A stretch of 64,000 nt of DNA from Omphiscola glabra (GCA_964017045.1 OZ024810.1:10285562-10349561); one strand, 5' to 3'. Positions 34,718-46,600 are shown, counted from the first letter of the stretch. A program made the numbers and translations. The notes: generated by a model from the letters alone, not told the origin.

Positions 34718-34970
34718 TATATAGATTTTATGGACCCCGATCATCACGTTATAGCGGGGTTCTACTGTATATAGATTTTATGGACCCCGATCATCACGTT
34801 ATAGCGGGGTTCTACTGTAGATAGATTTTATGGACCCCGATCATCGCGTTATAGCGGGGTTCTACTGTAGATAGATTTTATGGACCCCGATCATCGCGTT
34901 ATAGCGGGGTTCTACTGTAGATAGATTTTATGGACCCCGATCATCGCGTTATAGCGGGGTTCTACTGTAT
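34718..34970. repeat. 50-bp tandem amplification of the MITE 3' end
   Basis: The last 50 bp of the MITE (AGATTTTATGGACCCCGATC, then ATCGCGTTATAGCGGGGTTC, then TACTG) are followed by five more near-identical copies. TCTACTGTA recurs at 34711, 34761, 34811, 34861, 34911 and 34961, exactly every 50 bp. Units 2 and 3 share CATCACG where the others have CATCGCG. Confidence 0.95.
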
Positions 34971-35329
34971 TAATATATATATATATATATTTAAATTGTT
35001 TTCTTTTTCATATTTTTTGTCAGAAGATCAACAATATTTTTGTATATCATTCATACTGAATTTAAATGTATGAAATACCAACAGAGCATCAGCTGACTAG
35101 AAAATATGTGCATAACGATATGCAATCTACTCTCTGTGTTTACAAAGTAATTGGCGGAAACTTGCGTACAGGTCTGAACAGATGTGCGAATATTCACGAA
35201 AAGTCTGTACCGAAAAATGTGCGTTTAAAAATTGAACATTTTCCTGAACTAAAGCATGGCACTAAGAGTAGGCTTTGAAAGAGTGTACATTTTTTTTTAA
35301 AATTATGTGATTGTTGCGGCTGATGTTTG
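34971..35329. other. AT-rich spacer
   Basis: A TA run follows the MITE array. The 70-codon plus-strand frame at 35066-35278 starts in a plausible context, but I recognise nothing in it. Confidence 0.4.
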
Positions 35330-35610
35330 GTCTGAACATTCGACCGAGCGTGTAGTCATCGGCAACGAGTCCATGTGCCAAGTTTCAGCTCGATAAGATG
35401 ACGGGAAGCGGGTGAATTAGCTTTACAAAGATTTTGCTACAAAGAAACACAGGATCAAACTCGATTTTTTGGGGAGTTGGGGGGGGTGGGGTGGTGGGGG
35501 CTGAAAATTGTATAAAAGGTGCTGTCATCGGCAATGAGTATATGTGCCAAGTTTCAGCTCGATAAATGACGAAAAATGGACCAATTAGCCGTCCGAGGAT
35601 TTCGCAGCCA
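35330..35610 (+). repeat. Dispersed family R1, two core copies in tandem
   Basis: The core CATCGGCAACGAGTCCATGT ... CAAGTTTCAGCTCGATAAGA occurs at about 35355-35415. It recurs at about 35525-35590 after a GGGGTTGGGG-like patch, about 170 bp apart. The tandem core resembles the core-repeat organisation of pearl/Helitron-like elements. Confidence 0.65.
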
Positions 35611-35951
35611 CACAGCAAGAAATACACGCGCACACAATGGGACATTCTCTTTTATTCCAAACTTAGAAATAGGTTTCAAATAAAATGAATACTTTTTTTT
35701 TATTAGTTTGGAAATACAAATGTATGTCGTCTAAAAAAATTTGTGATTTGCAATTTAATTGTGTTCATGTAATTAGTTAATAAAAGAGAGCAGACGTTGA
35801 AATATTCATTCGACGTTTAAATATTTATGTCTTCTTTCACTGACGACATCACAACTTTAAAAAACGTTAGCTGTTACATCAAAAGTGATTAAATTTTCGG
35901 AAATAGCGTATGAATACCACTAGGCACACCCCATAATCCACAAGCACTAAG
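35611..35951. other. AT-rich spacer
   Basis: Nothing recognised. Confidence 0.4.
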
Positions 35952-36096
35952 AAATCAAGACACCAAGACATCAAGACACCAAGACATCAAGACACACAGA
36001 TATCAAGACGCCCAGACACCAAGACATCAAGACACCAAGACATCAACACATCAAGACACCAAGACATCAAGACACAAAGACATCAAGACACCAAGG
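35952..36096. repeat. 16-bp minisatellite, about 9 copies
   Basis: Units of ACACCAAGACATCAAG, itself two similar 8-mers. Confidence 0.9.
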
Positions 36097-36735
36097 AACC
36101 AGGAATTTTTTTTTTGTTGGTCTACGTTCTCAAACATCTATTACGCTATTCATGAAAAAATATATATTAGAACTATGCTTTTTATTTAAATATTATATCG
36201 GTACCTAGTGCTAGACTCCTAACTCCTAATAGTATATGTCCTCCATGGTTGAAAGATTGGAGTCGAACTTATAACTCAAATTTTGCAGAGATTGTCCGAA
36301 TAATATCCGTCGCCGTCTGGATTTTATTTAGTCCGCAAAAGAGATTAAAGCATTATGCCTGAATTCATGTATCTTAGACCTTTATTACCGCTCCAAATTT
36401 ACATCACATACTGTATTGTTTGCATTTAAATATTACACTACGACCATTTATTCACAACATGAGCATAAAGTTTGCTGCCGTCTCACAACGTCCCTTAGTT
36501 ACATAAAAAAAGGTCCACTAATTTTTGCCTCTGTCAAACTCAAATTAACTTAAAGGGCGTGCTGCTGCTGATGATGATGTTCGAATGTTATCAGGACATA
36601 GCCCCGGCTCTCACGATAGGGAAATTTTCCCCCCTTCGGCATAACCAATTTCACCGTACTGTCTGGGGTACGGCGGGACTTCTTCATTACAAATTGTTGT
36701 TGGTTTTTTTTTTTGGTTTTTTTTAAAGAAGAAAA
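36097..36735. other. Spacer, nothing recognised
   Basis: AT-rich; a short GCTGCTGCTGATGATGATG run near 36560. No gene seen. Confidence 0.4.
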
Positions 36736-37662
36736 ACTAACAGACTAACATTAACAGACTAACATTAACAGACTAACATTAACAGACTAACATTAACAGA
36801 CTAACATTAACAGACTAACATTAACAGACTAACATTAACAGACTAACATTAACAGACTAACATTAACAGACTAACATTAACAGACTAACATTAACAGACT
36901 AACATTAACAGACTAACATTAACAGACTAACATTAACAGACTAACATTAACAGACTAACATTAACAGACTAACATTAACAGACTAACATTAACAGACTAA
37001 CATTAACAGACTAACATTAACAGACTAACATTAACAGACTAGCATTAACAGACTAGCATTAACAGACTAACATTAACAGACTAACATTAACAGACTAACA
37101 TTAACAGACTAACATTAACAGACTAACATTAACAGACTAACATTAACAGACTAACATTAACAGACTAACATTAACAGACTAACATTAACAGACTAACATT
37201 AACAGACTAACATTAACAGACTAACATTAACAGACTAACATTAACAGACTAACATTAACAGACTAACATTAACAGACTAACATTAACAGACTAACATTAA
37301 CAGACTAACATTAACAGACTAACATTAACAGACTAACATTAACAGACTAACATTAACAGACTAACATTAACAGACTAACATTAACAGACTAACATTAACA
37401 GACTAACATTAACAGACTAACATTAACAGACTAGCATTAACAGACTAACATTAACAGACTAACATTAACAGACTAACATTAACAGACTAACATTAACAGA
37501 CTAACATTAACAGACTAACATTAACAGACTAGCATTAACAGACTAGCATTAACAGACTAACATTAACAGACTAGCATTAACAGACTAACATTAACAGACT
37601 AACATTAACAGACTAACATGAACAGACTAACATTAACAGACTAACATGAACAGACTAGCATT
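36736..37662. repeat. 14-bp minisatellite, about 66 near-identical copies
   Basis: Units of AACAGACTAACATT run for about 930 bp with almost no change. The only variants are ACTAGC for ACTAAC in a few copies, clustered near 37040 and 37430-37580, and ACATGA at the right edge. The uniformity shows recent expansion or strong homogenisation. The period is not a multiple of three. Confidence 0.98.
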
Positions 37663-37716
37663 TAACGACAACAAAAATAAAACCTCCGTCAAAAATCGGT
37701 GTGAAAATAAAATAGC

Positions 37717-37757
37717 GGGGGGGGGGGGGGGGGGGGGAGATTTTGGGGGGGGGGGGA
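37717..37757. repeat. Two long G runs
   Basis: A run of about 20 G and one of about 12 G are separated by AGATTTT. This is a strong quadruplex candidate and a likely place for sequencing length error. Confidence 0.9.
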
Positions 37758-37995
37758 AGTAAAGAAAATTATTAGCAAAACTTCACTTCGGGGTACCGTT
37801 TGTTAATACTAACTGTTACATATAGTGTTTCAATTGCTGACCATTTTTACGTATTTTTCGCATAGTGCTAAGTCTCTGCGTCTGCGACGTTGATGACTTG
37901 TTGTTACAAGAACACAGACGTAAGGTCAACAACAAAAATTTACAACCCCCCTCCACTTTTTTTTTCTACCCTAGTGTCTCCGTAGTAAATGGTGA

Positions 37996-38372
37996 GATCA
38001 AATGAGGCCTTAGATAAATGAGGCCTTAGATCAAATGAGGCCGTATATCCAAAAGGCCTTAGATCAAATGAGGCCTTAGATCAAATGAGGCCTTAGATCA
38101 AACAAGGCATTAGATCAAATGAGGCCTTAGATAAAAAAATAAGGCCTTAGATCAAATGAGACCTTAGATCAAATGAGGCCTTAGATCAAAGAGGCTTTAG
38201 ATCAAACGAGGCCTGAGATCAAATGAGGCCTTAGATCAAATGAAGCCTTATATCAAATGAGGCCTTAGATCAAATAAGGCCTTAGCTCAAATTAAGCCTT
38301 AGATCAAATGAGGACAGATAAAATAAGGCCTTAGATCAAATGAGGCCTTAGATCAAATGAGGCCATTTCTAA
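37996..38372. repeat. 17-bp minisatellite, about 22 copies
   Basis: Units of AAATGAGGCCTTAGATC with substitutions and a few indels (for example an inserted AAAAAAT near 38137). Most units contain an AGGCCT site. Confidence 0.95.
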
Positions 38373-39129
38373 ATGAAACATCACTACCTGTGAAATGCAG
38401 ACATTGATATTCAGAAGCTCACTAAGTCCAGTTTCCCCTTGAGCTTAGGAAGCCCTGGACTAGTTGCAGATTTAAACAATGGATAACCTTTGCCCTGTAT
38501 CCACACACAACACTTGCATCTACAAGGTGAGCTGCACTTGGTGTTCGTCGCAAGTGTGGGTGAGCGATAGATGGTGACGCATAGCGGTTCAATGGCGTAC
38601 GACCATGAAGGAAAGGAATAATAATTCGGAGTGAAAAAAGAGCAAAATGGACGGGCACGCCCTTTCCGCCATCATTTCATCTGTGGTCGTCATGGATTGG
38701 CTAGGTAAACAAGGATTGGATGACGATACGCGTGCACGGATAGGAAAGAAAGTATTAGGAGTTTAAAAAATAAATTCAATTGTGTCTGCTTTAATTACAC
38801 CTACTCAAATTACTCAAAACTAATATTATTGTGTCTGCTTTAATTATACCTACTCAACTCATCTAAATCGAGTTTAAAGGCGACAGAACATGATTTTGGA
38901 ACAAACCCAAGGTGGAAAAAGTAGGCGGCAACCACGGGCAAGCTACTCTCTTTTACAAAAAATGTGGACGCACCACGTAAGAAAAAAACATAAAAACATT
39001 TTTAGTGGCAGATATAGGAGGGTATAACGGGAAAGCCCACTATTTAATTTGACTAGAATGCTTAAAGAAACAAGAAATACCTTCATACACCCTCTCTCTC
39101 ATATAGGCATATTCAACGATATGACTGCA
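38373..39129. other. Spacer, nothing recognised
   Basis: Non-repetitive sequence with moderate GC at 38410-38700. A 78-codon minus-strand frame shows no recognisable domain. A short duplication ATTATTGTGTCTGCTTTAAT-like occurs near 38778 and 38828. Confidence 0.4.
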
Positions 39130-39715
39130 TAACCCTATGTAATACATTCCTAACCTGTGTAATACATTCATACCATATGTAATACATTCCTACCATATGT
39201 AATACATTCCTACCCTATGTAATACATTCCGACCGTATGTAATACATCGCTACCCTATGTAATACATTCATACTCTATGTAATACTTTCATACCCTATGT
39301 AATACATTCATACCCTATGTAATACATTCATACCCTATGTAATACATTCATACCCTATGTAATACATTCATACCCTATGTAATACATTCATACCCTATGT
39401 AATACATTAATACCCTATGTAATACATTCATACCCTAAGTAATACATTCATACCCTATGTAATACATTCATACCCTATGTTATACATTCATACCCTATAT
39501 AATACATTCATACCCTATGTAATACATTCATACCCTATGTAATACATTCATACCCTATGTAATACATTCATACCCTATTTAATACATTCAAACCCTATTT
39601 AATACATTCATACCCTTTGTAATACATTCATACCCTATGTAATACCCTTTGTAATACATTCATACCTTATGTAATACATTACTACCTTATGTAATACATT
39701 CATACCCTATGTTAA
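39130..39715. repeat. 20-bp minisatellite, about 29 copies
   Basis: Units of AATACATTCATACCCTATGT. The centre is nearly uniform and both edges are diverged. Confidence 0.95.
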
Positions 39716-40510
39716 ACACGTAAACCCAAACTGAGCCATTCAGACATATTCTTTATGTTATTTTTTATTTTTTTTTCAAAATTTATATGCAAGAGAAATG
39801 AACCACTGCTCTTACTCTTACCGTCTTTAAAATCAACTGTTAATTTATGATTGGTCGCAACAAAACTAATAATAGAACTTCACGTCATTCGGTGACGGAC
39901 TGAATGAGTAAACGTGGCATTCAAATTTTAAAAAAATAAAAAAGATTTTGCATTGCTGCAAACCTTGCATAGGTTGCTGCTTGTAGTGCCAAGCACTTGT
40001 TAAATTGAGAACTAAATGGCATTGTTTTTTTATGTCATTGTTTATTAAGCCAGTCATCCATGTCCATGGTCATTGGGGCACAAGTTCAAGGCCGTCATAT
40101 TTCTCTTCGCTTCATCAGCGTGAATGTAAAATGATCTAGAAAATGGGTTGCGGGGTGGGGGGGGGGTGGGTAGCAGCCAATAGACCGAAATGTGAGTAGT
40201 GTAGGACGAAATAGAGCGTGTGTCTTCATTTGAGGGAACAAAAGATGAGTGGGTTATATTTTACTGGTCGCAAAAATGTTTTGAAATTCAGCCCAGTTTT
40301 TAAAAAAAGGACTGCCATTAAATAGAATATTAATAAATTTCCATTAATTTTATTTTAAATAGATCAAGGAAGGAAAGGAAAAGAAAGAGAGAGGGAAAGA
40401 TATATACATATAGATAGAGATTATATATATATATATAGAAAGAGAAAGGTGTTGGGGATGCTGGCACATACATTCACCATCCACCAATAGTGTGGTTTTT
40501 TTCATAACTT
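39716..40510. other. Spacer, nothing recognised
   Basis: AT-rich with a G run near 40158 and a GA/TA-rich low-complexity stretch at 40365-40450. Confidence 0.4.
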
Positions 40511-41162
40511 GTATGTGAACATGAAAGATGTGATCCATGTGAATATGAAAGATGTGATCCCTGTGAACTTGAAAGATGTGATCCCTATGAACATGAAAGA
40601 TGTCATCTCTGTGAAAATGAAAGATGTGATCCCTGTGAACATGAAAGATGTGATTCCTTTGAACATGAAAGATGTGATTCTTTTAAACATGAAAGATGTG
40701 ATTCTTTTGAACATGAAAAATGTGATTCTTTTGAACATGAAAAATGTGATTCTTTTGAACATGAAAGATGTGAGTCCTGTGAACATGAAAGATGTGATCC
40801 CTTTGAACATGAAAGGTGTGATTCTTTTGAACCTGAAAGATGTGATCCCTTTGAACATTAAAGATGTGGTGATCCCTTTGAACATGTAAGATGTGATTCT
40901 TTTGAACATGAAAAATGTGATCCCCGTGAACATGAAAGATGTGATCCCTGTGAAATTTAAAGATGTGATCCCTGTGAACATGAAAGATGTGATCCCTTTG
41001 AAATTTAAAAATGTGATCCCCGTGAACATTGAAAGATGTGATCCCGTTGAACATGAAAGATGTGGTGATCCCTTTGAACATGTAAGATGTGATTCCTTTG
41101 AACATGAAAGATGTGATCCCCGTGAACATGAAAGATGTGATCCCTGTGAAATTTAAAGATGT
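40511..41162. repeat. 24-bp minisatellite, about 27 copies
   Basis: Units of GTGAACATGAAAGATGTGAT plus CCCT, with a TTTGAACATG variant and local GATGTGGTGATCC insertions that recur about 190 bp apart (40866 and 41060). That spacing indicates a block duplication. Frames on both strands stay open for long stretches. Confidence 0.95.
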
Positions 41163-41375
41163 GCTTCTTGTGTAAAAAAAAACTACAATATTCATTTATT
41201 ATCGTCACTGACGCCCCCACATCGCAGTTTTGGACACCCATAGTCACTAGTACCCATGATTTATTGCACGACATCATATACTGGGCCGGAGAACTTTTAG
41301 GCAAAATGAAATTGAAAAGCTTTAAAATGACTTTGTTCCCTTAACTGAAGGGAGAGAAATCCAGAATTTCTTTGA

Positions 41376-41559
41376 GTGAAGCAAGTATATCCTAAGTGCT
41401 ACTTCATAATGTCAGTTTTCATTGAAGCAAGTATATCCTAAGTGCTACTTCATAATGTCAGTTTTAAGTGAAGCAAGTATATCCTAAATGCTACTTCATA
41501 ATGTCAGTTTTCGTTGAAGCAAGTATATCCTAAGTGCTACTTCATGATGTCACTTTTCA
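41376..41559. repeat. 46-bp minisatellite x4
   Basis: Units of TGAAGCAAGTATATCCTAAG then TGCTACTTCATAATGTCAGTTTT plus three bases, with few changes. Confidence 0.95.
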
Positions 41560-42249
41560 TTGGTCTCTAAATCTCAGACCGGTAACTGTCATTACAGGAC
41601 AATCAGACTTTTCAAGTCACGCTTATGGTATATACATGGGAAGTAATCGGCTTATTTTACCATCGCGTTGAACAAAATTGCCTCCCCCCCCCCCCCCCCA
41701 TTCGGGTAACACGTGTCTTCTTCTAAAAAGCCAAGATAAGATAAGATAAGATTGTCTTGTAACTCAAATTAACGTTGAGTTAAGGCTACTTTTAAACGCA
41801 CAAACAAACGATAAATTTAATAACATATCCGGTTGTAAAATTCAACATGTTCTGTATTTAAGGGACTTGTCACTAGCCATTTTGTTCTATAGTATTAGGA
41901 AAGCCATATGTAATAGATCCATCCTGTGTTTTTATGTGCTTATCGTAGTTTTTTTTTTTTTTTGTGTTTGAAGCTTAAATCTGTGGTGAGACATATCGCT
42001 ATCCGGGGCGCGACTTAAAGTTTTTAATTTTACCGCCCCCCCCTTTTTTTTTTCCTATACCACTGGCTTTGATTTTTAGCTGAATAAGTCACCATGTGTC
42101 AAGGTTTGATGTTATTATAACAAAAAGCCCGCAAAACAAGGAGCGGCAACAATGCGCGAACGTCCCGTCTACTAAAGTTACTGGACCAAAAAATTGCATT
42201 AAGGTTACACATTTTAAAACATTCCCAAATTATCGCTCAATTTTCGAAT
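41560..42249. other. Spacer, nothing recognised
   Basis: Contains a C run near 41684, AAGATAAGATAAGATAAGAT at 41732-41751, and no gene. Confidence 0.4.
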
Positions 42250-42625
42250 AGAGTAGTAGTAGCCTTGGCTTGAGCTGTATTTTGTTTACAGTAAGGGGGA
42301 GTTGCTCAATTCGTCAGCCTCGCTCTCTCGTCCTTAGCCAAGGCGACTGGAAACAGGTCAGGATGCAGCAGATGCCCAGCAGTGTGTGTGTGTTGTGTGT
42401 GTGTTTCACCGTGCTCATTATGCGTTCTACGTCGCAAGACTCGTCGGAATTTTCATTGTGCCACTGTCATAACACCCACGGGACTCCATCGCCGGGTTTG
42501 ATATCAGCGTTTTCCTTCTCTTAGATCCGAGGCTAACGAGTCCCATCCACCCGGGATGCTGGTGATCTTCTTGCTTGTCTGGGCGTTTTCTATGGATTGA
42601 CCTCCAGTTCACCAGCCTGAGAGTG
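42250..42625 (+). repeat. Dispersed family F2, copy 2
   Basis: This aligns with 24300-24655 in the same orientation. Extra sequence at the right (ATGCTGGTGATCTTCTTGCT) may show the fuller 3' end. The TG tract is shorter here (about 25 bp, interrupted by TTG). Confidence 0.7.
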
Positions 42626-42647
42626 ACACCATGAACATTATTAATAA

Positions 42648-42790
42648 CAGGGCCGGCCCTAACAATTGCGGGGCCCTATGCGAAACGGATTGCGCGGGGC
42701 CCAGTCTGGGTAGGCATAAGGATAGGAAGTGAAAATTAAGATTTTGTATTAGAAAATAAAGTGCGGGGCCCACTGCAACCTATGCGGTCG
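42648..42790. mobile_element. hAT-like CAGGGCCGGCC MITE, right-truncated
   Basis: Begins CAGGGCCGGCCCTAACAATT and continues GCGGGGCCCTATGCGAAACG, which matches the reverse complement of the intact element at 44698-44883. It stops after GCAACCTATGCGGTCG, so the other terminus is missing. Confidence 0.65.
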
Positions 42791-43434
42791 AAAGAAAATA
42801 TTAGACGCCAAAGTATTGTTTTCTTCATTTTAAATAATCTCGTTCAGCGAGTTTATCGGGAATTGTTTGTTGTTGTTTTTTTGTGAGACCGGCGCCATCT
42901 TGTTGCGTTAGTGACATTGTTACATAGAGAATTGTGTAGTTTGATGCTTAAGGTCCTGAAAGATTTGGTATACGTTGGGAGTGTGAACCGGGGCTGGTGG
43001 GTGACCTGGTGAGTTACGGGGTCACTCACACCAACCCTAGTGACTTTACTCTATATTTTAAACTTTGTTTCCCCCCCCCCCCCTTTTTTTTCCAGTTCCG
43101 TACAACGAGCTGCATTAAAATGGATTTCAATCATTATTTTCCGCGAATCTTCGAAACGATATAACTACTAGCGCAAATAACCGAAGCATTTAACGAGGAA
43201 ACCACGAAATAAACCAGTAATTTATTCGAGAGACCCATCGTTTGGAAACTATGAACACGACACGTATGTGAGATGGAGTCATTACGAAACAACAATCACT
43301 AATGGCCAGGGCGAATCCACGCGCGGGGCGTAAAACCGGGACAGCGTCGGGAAAAAGGGTGGGGGGTGGGGATGGAGGTGAATTGGAGCGATTTGTAAAT
43401 AAATGCCATTGATGAAGAAGATCGTCGGGGACGG
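42791..43434. other. Spacer, nothing recognised
   Basis: A fragment resembling R1 (CGTTCAGCGAGTTTATCGGG) lies at 42841-42860. A C run is near 43070. No gene. Confidence 0.4.
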
Positions 43435-43500
43435 TAGATAATGGCGCAGTTAGTTACCGTTCAGTCGTAGAGACGCGCGTTCGAATCGCTTTTCTTTTGT
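43435..43500 (+). other. tRNA-like promoter, possible SINE head
   Basis: TGGCGCAGTTAG at 43442-43453 fits the RNA polymerase III A box. GTTCGAATC at 43479-43487 fits the B box, 37 bp downstream, which is the spacing of tRNA genes. The arms do not fold into a good cloverleaf (the T stem has mismatches). I read it as a tRNA-derived SINE head or tRNA pseudogene rather than a working tRNA. Confidence 0.35.
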
Positions 43501-43572
43501 AAGACTTGGCCAGGGAATAATTGTTGTAAAAAAATAAAGCAAGACGCTGGTTTCAGTACGTCATTTACTGGG

Positions 43573-43878
43573 TGTCCCGTTCTGTTCCATTTATTGCTGT
43601 ACTGAATGTCCCGTTTCTTCTCATTTGTTTTTGTACCGGATGTCATTCTTTATCTCATTCTTATGTTGTACCAAATGTAATTTTTATCTTGTTTGTTGTT
43701 GTATCAGATGTCATGTTTTTGTCATTTCTAATTGTACCAGATGTCATGCTTTATAATATTTCTAATTGAACCAGATTTCATGTTTTATGTCATTTCTAAT
43801 TGTACTAGATGTCTTGTTTTATGTCATTTCCTATTGTACTAGCTGTCATGTTTTATGCCATTTCCAACTGTACCAGAT
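43573..43878. repeat. Old 34-bp minisatellite, about 9 copies
   Basis: Units follow TGTCATGTTTTATGTCATTT then CTAATTGTACCAGA. Left copies are so diverged that the array is easy to miss, while right copies are clear. Confidence 0.75.
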
Positions 43879-44576
43879 GTCACGACGACACCAATTTCAC
43901 AAGAATTGTTGGCAAAAAAAGACAAAAAGGAGACCGTTCATTGTTGACAGCGGGTGTGAATTCAAATTTTATATATTCCTTAGAATTTTGGCGATTTTTT
44001 TTATTTTAATCTTTGCTCGCACTACTCCTTTTTATTGTGAGGCTGAAAGAAAATGACCCAGAAAATGAAAATAATAGGAGAAAACAAAAAAAGACAAAAA
44101 AAATTAAATACTTATCCATTAAATATTTATACAAACTTATTTTTGTCCTTACTAAATATGTACACACACTTACTTTTGTTGCTATTAAATATTTATACAA
44201 GCTTATTTTCACCAGAATGTACACCCCCTTCGAATTATAATTTTTGGCCAGCTGGGGCTATTGACTATTTTTTAAATCAACGGATTTTTACAACACTTTT
44301 AACGAAACAATTATTTGAAATTGAGCCTCTTCAGCTATTCTCATTTTAAAATACAGTTAAATCATAGTAAACGGTTGGTTTTCAATTCTAGACAGTTCAT
44401 TTTCGAATTGCTATCCCTTAAACATCAAATTTCCCCATGTGGGGCGCACAGCGTGCACCCCACGATAAGAAACACTGGTGTATGAGGAACATACGCTAAA
44501 CTTAATGCCAATATGTCAGTTCACCAATTGTTCATGAACAGAAGCTAACGTGTCATATATAGCATTTTCGTTTACT
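43879..44576. other. AT-rich spacer
   Basis: Loose repeats of AAATATTTATACAAACTTAT occur at 44120-44210. No gene recognised. Confidence 0.4.
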
Positions 44577-44660
44577 TCTTCTTCTTCTTCTATGCTTTCA
44601 GGGCCCACGATCAATGCATTGATCATTATGGCTCCTATGGTTTACTTATAATGATCCTAC
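44577..44660 (-). mobile_element. LINE 3' end with (GAA)n tail
   Basis: On the plus strand a CTTCTTCTTC run is followed by GGGCCCACGATCAATGCATT, GATCATTATGGCTCC and TATGG. The same order recurs at 51354, 52510 (without the tail) and 54157. Read on the minus strand, it is a retrotransposon 3' untranslated region ending in a GAA tail. Only about 85 bp are left, consistent with extreme 5' truncation. Confidence 0.65.
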
Positions 44661-44697
44661 TTGAAAGGGTTTATTATAGGGGGCATTAGGGGTGTGC

Positions 44698-44883
44698 AGG
44701 GCTGGCCTTAGGCCACTGCAACCTATGCGGCCGCAATGGGCCCCGCACTTTCATAGGCCCCGCCCCGCATTTATTTTCTAATACAAAATCTTAATTTTCA
44801 CTTATTATATTTATCCTCTACCCAGAATGGGCCCCACGCAATCCGTTTCGCATAGGGCCCCGCAATTGTTAGGGTCGGCCCTG
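44698..44883. mobile_element. hAT-like CAGGGC(T/C)GGCC MITE, intact
   Basis: The 186-bp element begins CAGGGCTGGCCTTAGG and ends AGGGTCGGCCCTG. It is flanked by a perfect 8-bp duplication GGGGTGTG at 44690-44697 and 44884-44891. The interior is rich in GGGCCCC words. A truncated copy lies inverted at 42648-42790. Confidence 0.8.
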
Positions 44884-44891
44884 GGGGTGTG

Positions 44892-45639
44892 CTTATAATC
44901 GTAAAGGGGCGGTGGACGAAAAAAAGTTCGAGAACCACTATATTAGACTATATTTGATTATTATTTGAATTTGGTCTGCGCCAAGTGTATAAAAAAGGGT
45001 AAAATAAAATAAATCCATGAGAATTGGTAGCCCCACTTGGATATGTCTTAAGCTACACGATGACCCTGGTGGCTCAGTAGTCATTGGTTTCTATATCAGC
45101 TCTTCATTAAGCAAAGTGAGGTACCCCAGTACATATCTCTAATAGTCGAAACTTAATAAAAAAAAACTACGAATGTATTGATAACAACGCTTGAGTTATA
45201 TCGAAACATACACCGCTATAATACTTTGGCTTTTCCTAAATCAATCTCATCAAAGTTATAGTATGACATTTCCTTGGAGGCGTGGCCTTCCTCACACATG
45301 CGCAGTCAGGTCGTGTTCGAAATGGCAGATAGCCGGGATCCATTCCCAAAAAAATGACACGGGTCACAAAATGAAACATGGGGGGGGGGGGGGGGGGGGC
45401 GGGGACTCGTGCCCCTGTCAAAATACGCAATAACTGGTTGATAACCTCGACATGGGCGTAAAGAGCATTCATGGATGCAACAGTGTGGCGATCATTAAAA
45501 GTCATAACTGCCGGGTTTGCCTGAAAACCATAGACTTGCTGACCTATAAAAAAACCGCCGGTAGAAGAAGGTCCACGTGTTTCTTCATCAATAATTAAAC
45601 AATCCCTAAAAATAAAGTTTTTCGTATGAATCCTTTATT
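44892..45639. other. Spacer, nothing recognised
   Basis: A long G run stands at about 45380-45400. No gene recognised. Confidence 0.4.
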
Positions 45640-46025
45640 TGCATTTTTTACCATTATTTTCTATTCATATTCTTATGTCCCACCCGTTTCTACACCGCGG
45701 AGTTATTTCAATAACAATTTCAGAAAAGAAAAACAAAAGATTACGCACTCTTATCTTTGAAACTGTTGCGATTTTTAAAAAAAATATTTTGTTATTAATA
45801 TCATTTAGTGCAGTTATCGGGAATTTTACTTCATGAAATCAGTGGCATCATATGTCTTTCATCTTCTCCTTAAAAAATTAGGAATACTGATTTTTTTAGG
45901 GGTTGGGGCTAAAAATGAGACATACTGTGTTGTCATCGGCAACGAGTATATTTTCCAAAGTTCAGGTCGATAGGTCGACAGGAAGTGGGTTATGTAGCCG
46001 TCCGAAAATGTTGCCCTAGACACAC
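45640..46025 (+). repeat. Dispersed family R1, most complete copy
   Basis: Contains in order CTACACCGCGGAGTTATTTC, AATTTCAGAAAAGAAAAACA, CATTTAGTGCAGTTATCGGG, TTTTACTTCATGAAATCAGT, a GGGGTTGGGGCT patch, TGTTGTCATCGGCAACGAGT and GTAGCCGTCCGAAAATGTTG. This copy links the 5' words and the core and defines the family here. Confidence 0.65.
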
Positions 46026-46600
46026 ATAAGAGCAGTTAATATAAAGGATTTAATTATAAATATAATGTAATCCCCTTACCTTTATAAGTGAACTTATCAA
46101 TGAGAGAAAAGTTAGAGGTTATAAATCTATCGCCACAACTCGCAAAGTGTTAGAAAAAAAAGAGAGATAGATTGCAGGTTCAAAAACGTTTGTGACATTT
46201 GATATCAATAAAGTTGTAAAATAATAGATTAGTGTATTTTGTTCTATGTAAAGTGTTGAATGCTGGGAAATGCACGTTCATGCTGCTGCAGTAAGTAAAG
46301 AAAATAGAACATAATTTCTGACGTGCCCATTGTATGTAAAAATTGTTTTAAGCCTCACTTTTTGAAAAAAAGTATTGCTTTAATTAAGTCTAATCTCGTT
46401 GCGTGTTCTTATACACTTTTCATACGTCCGTTGTCAAACAAAATGACGAGGAGATGTACATAATGTCTAATGTGGTTCATTCTATTATTGTCAGGCATTC
46501 TATAGAATGTCACGATAACCCACTTTGACAGTGACATATGATTAGTATTTATAAGTTAAAGCTATTTTTAAGCGTAAAAAATGCGAAGGTCTAACATATG
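46026..46600. other. AT-rich spacer
   Basis: Nothing recognised. Confidence 0.4.

Noticed and set aside
35066..35278. Small 70-codon gene
   Set aside because: There is no domain, signal peptide or relative that I can recognise, and the length is compatible with chance.
40502..41195. 175-codon Phe/Thr/Ile-rich and Met-Lys-Asp-Val frames
   Set aside because: They are by-products of the 24-bp array on opposite strands, broken at the array indels.
43435..43510. Functional tRNA gene
   Set aside because: A and B boxes are present, but the arms do not pair well enough for a cloverleaf.
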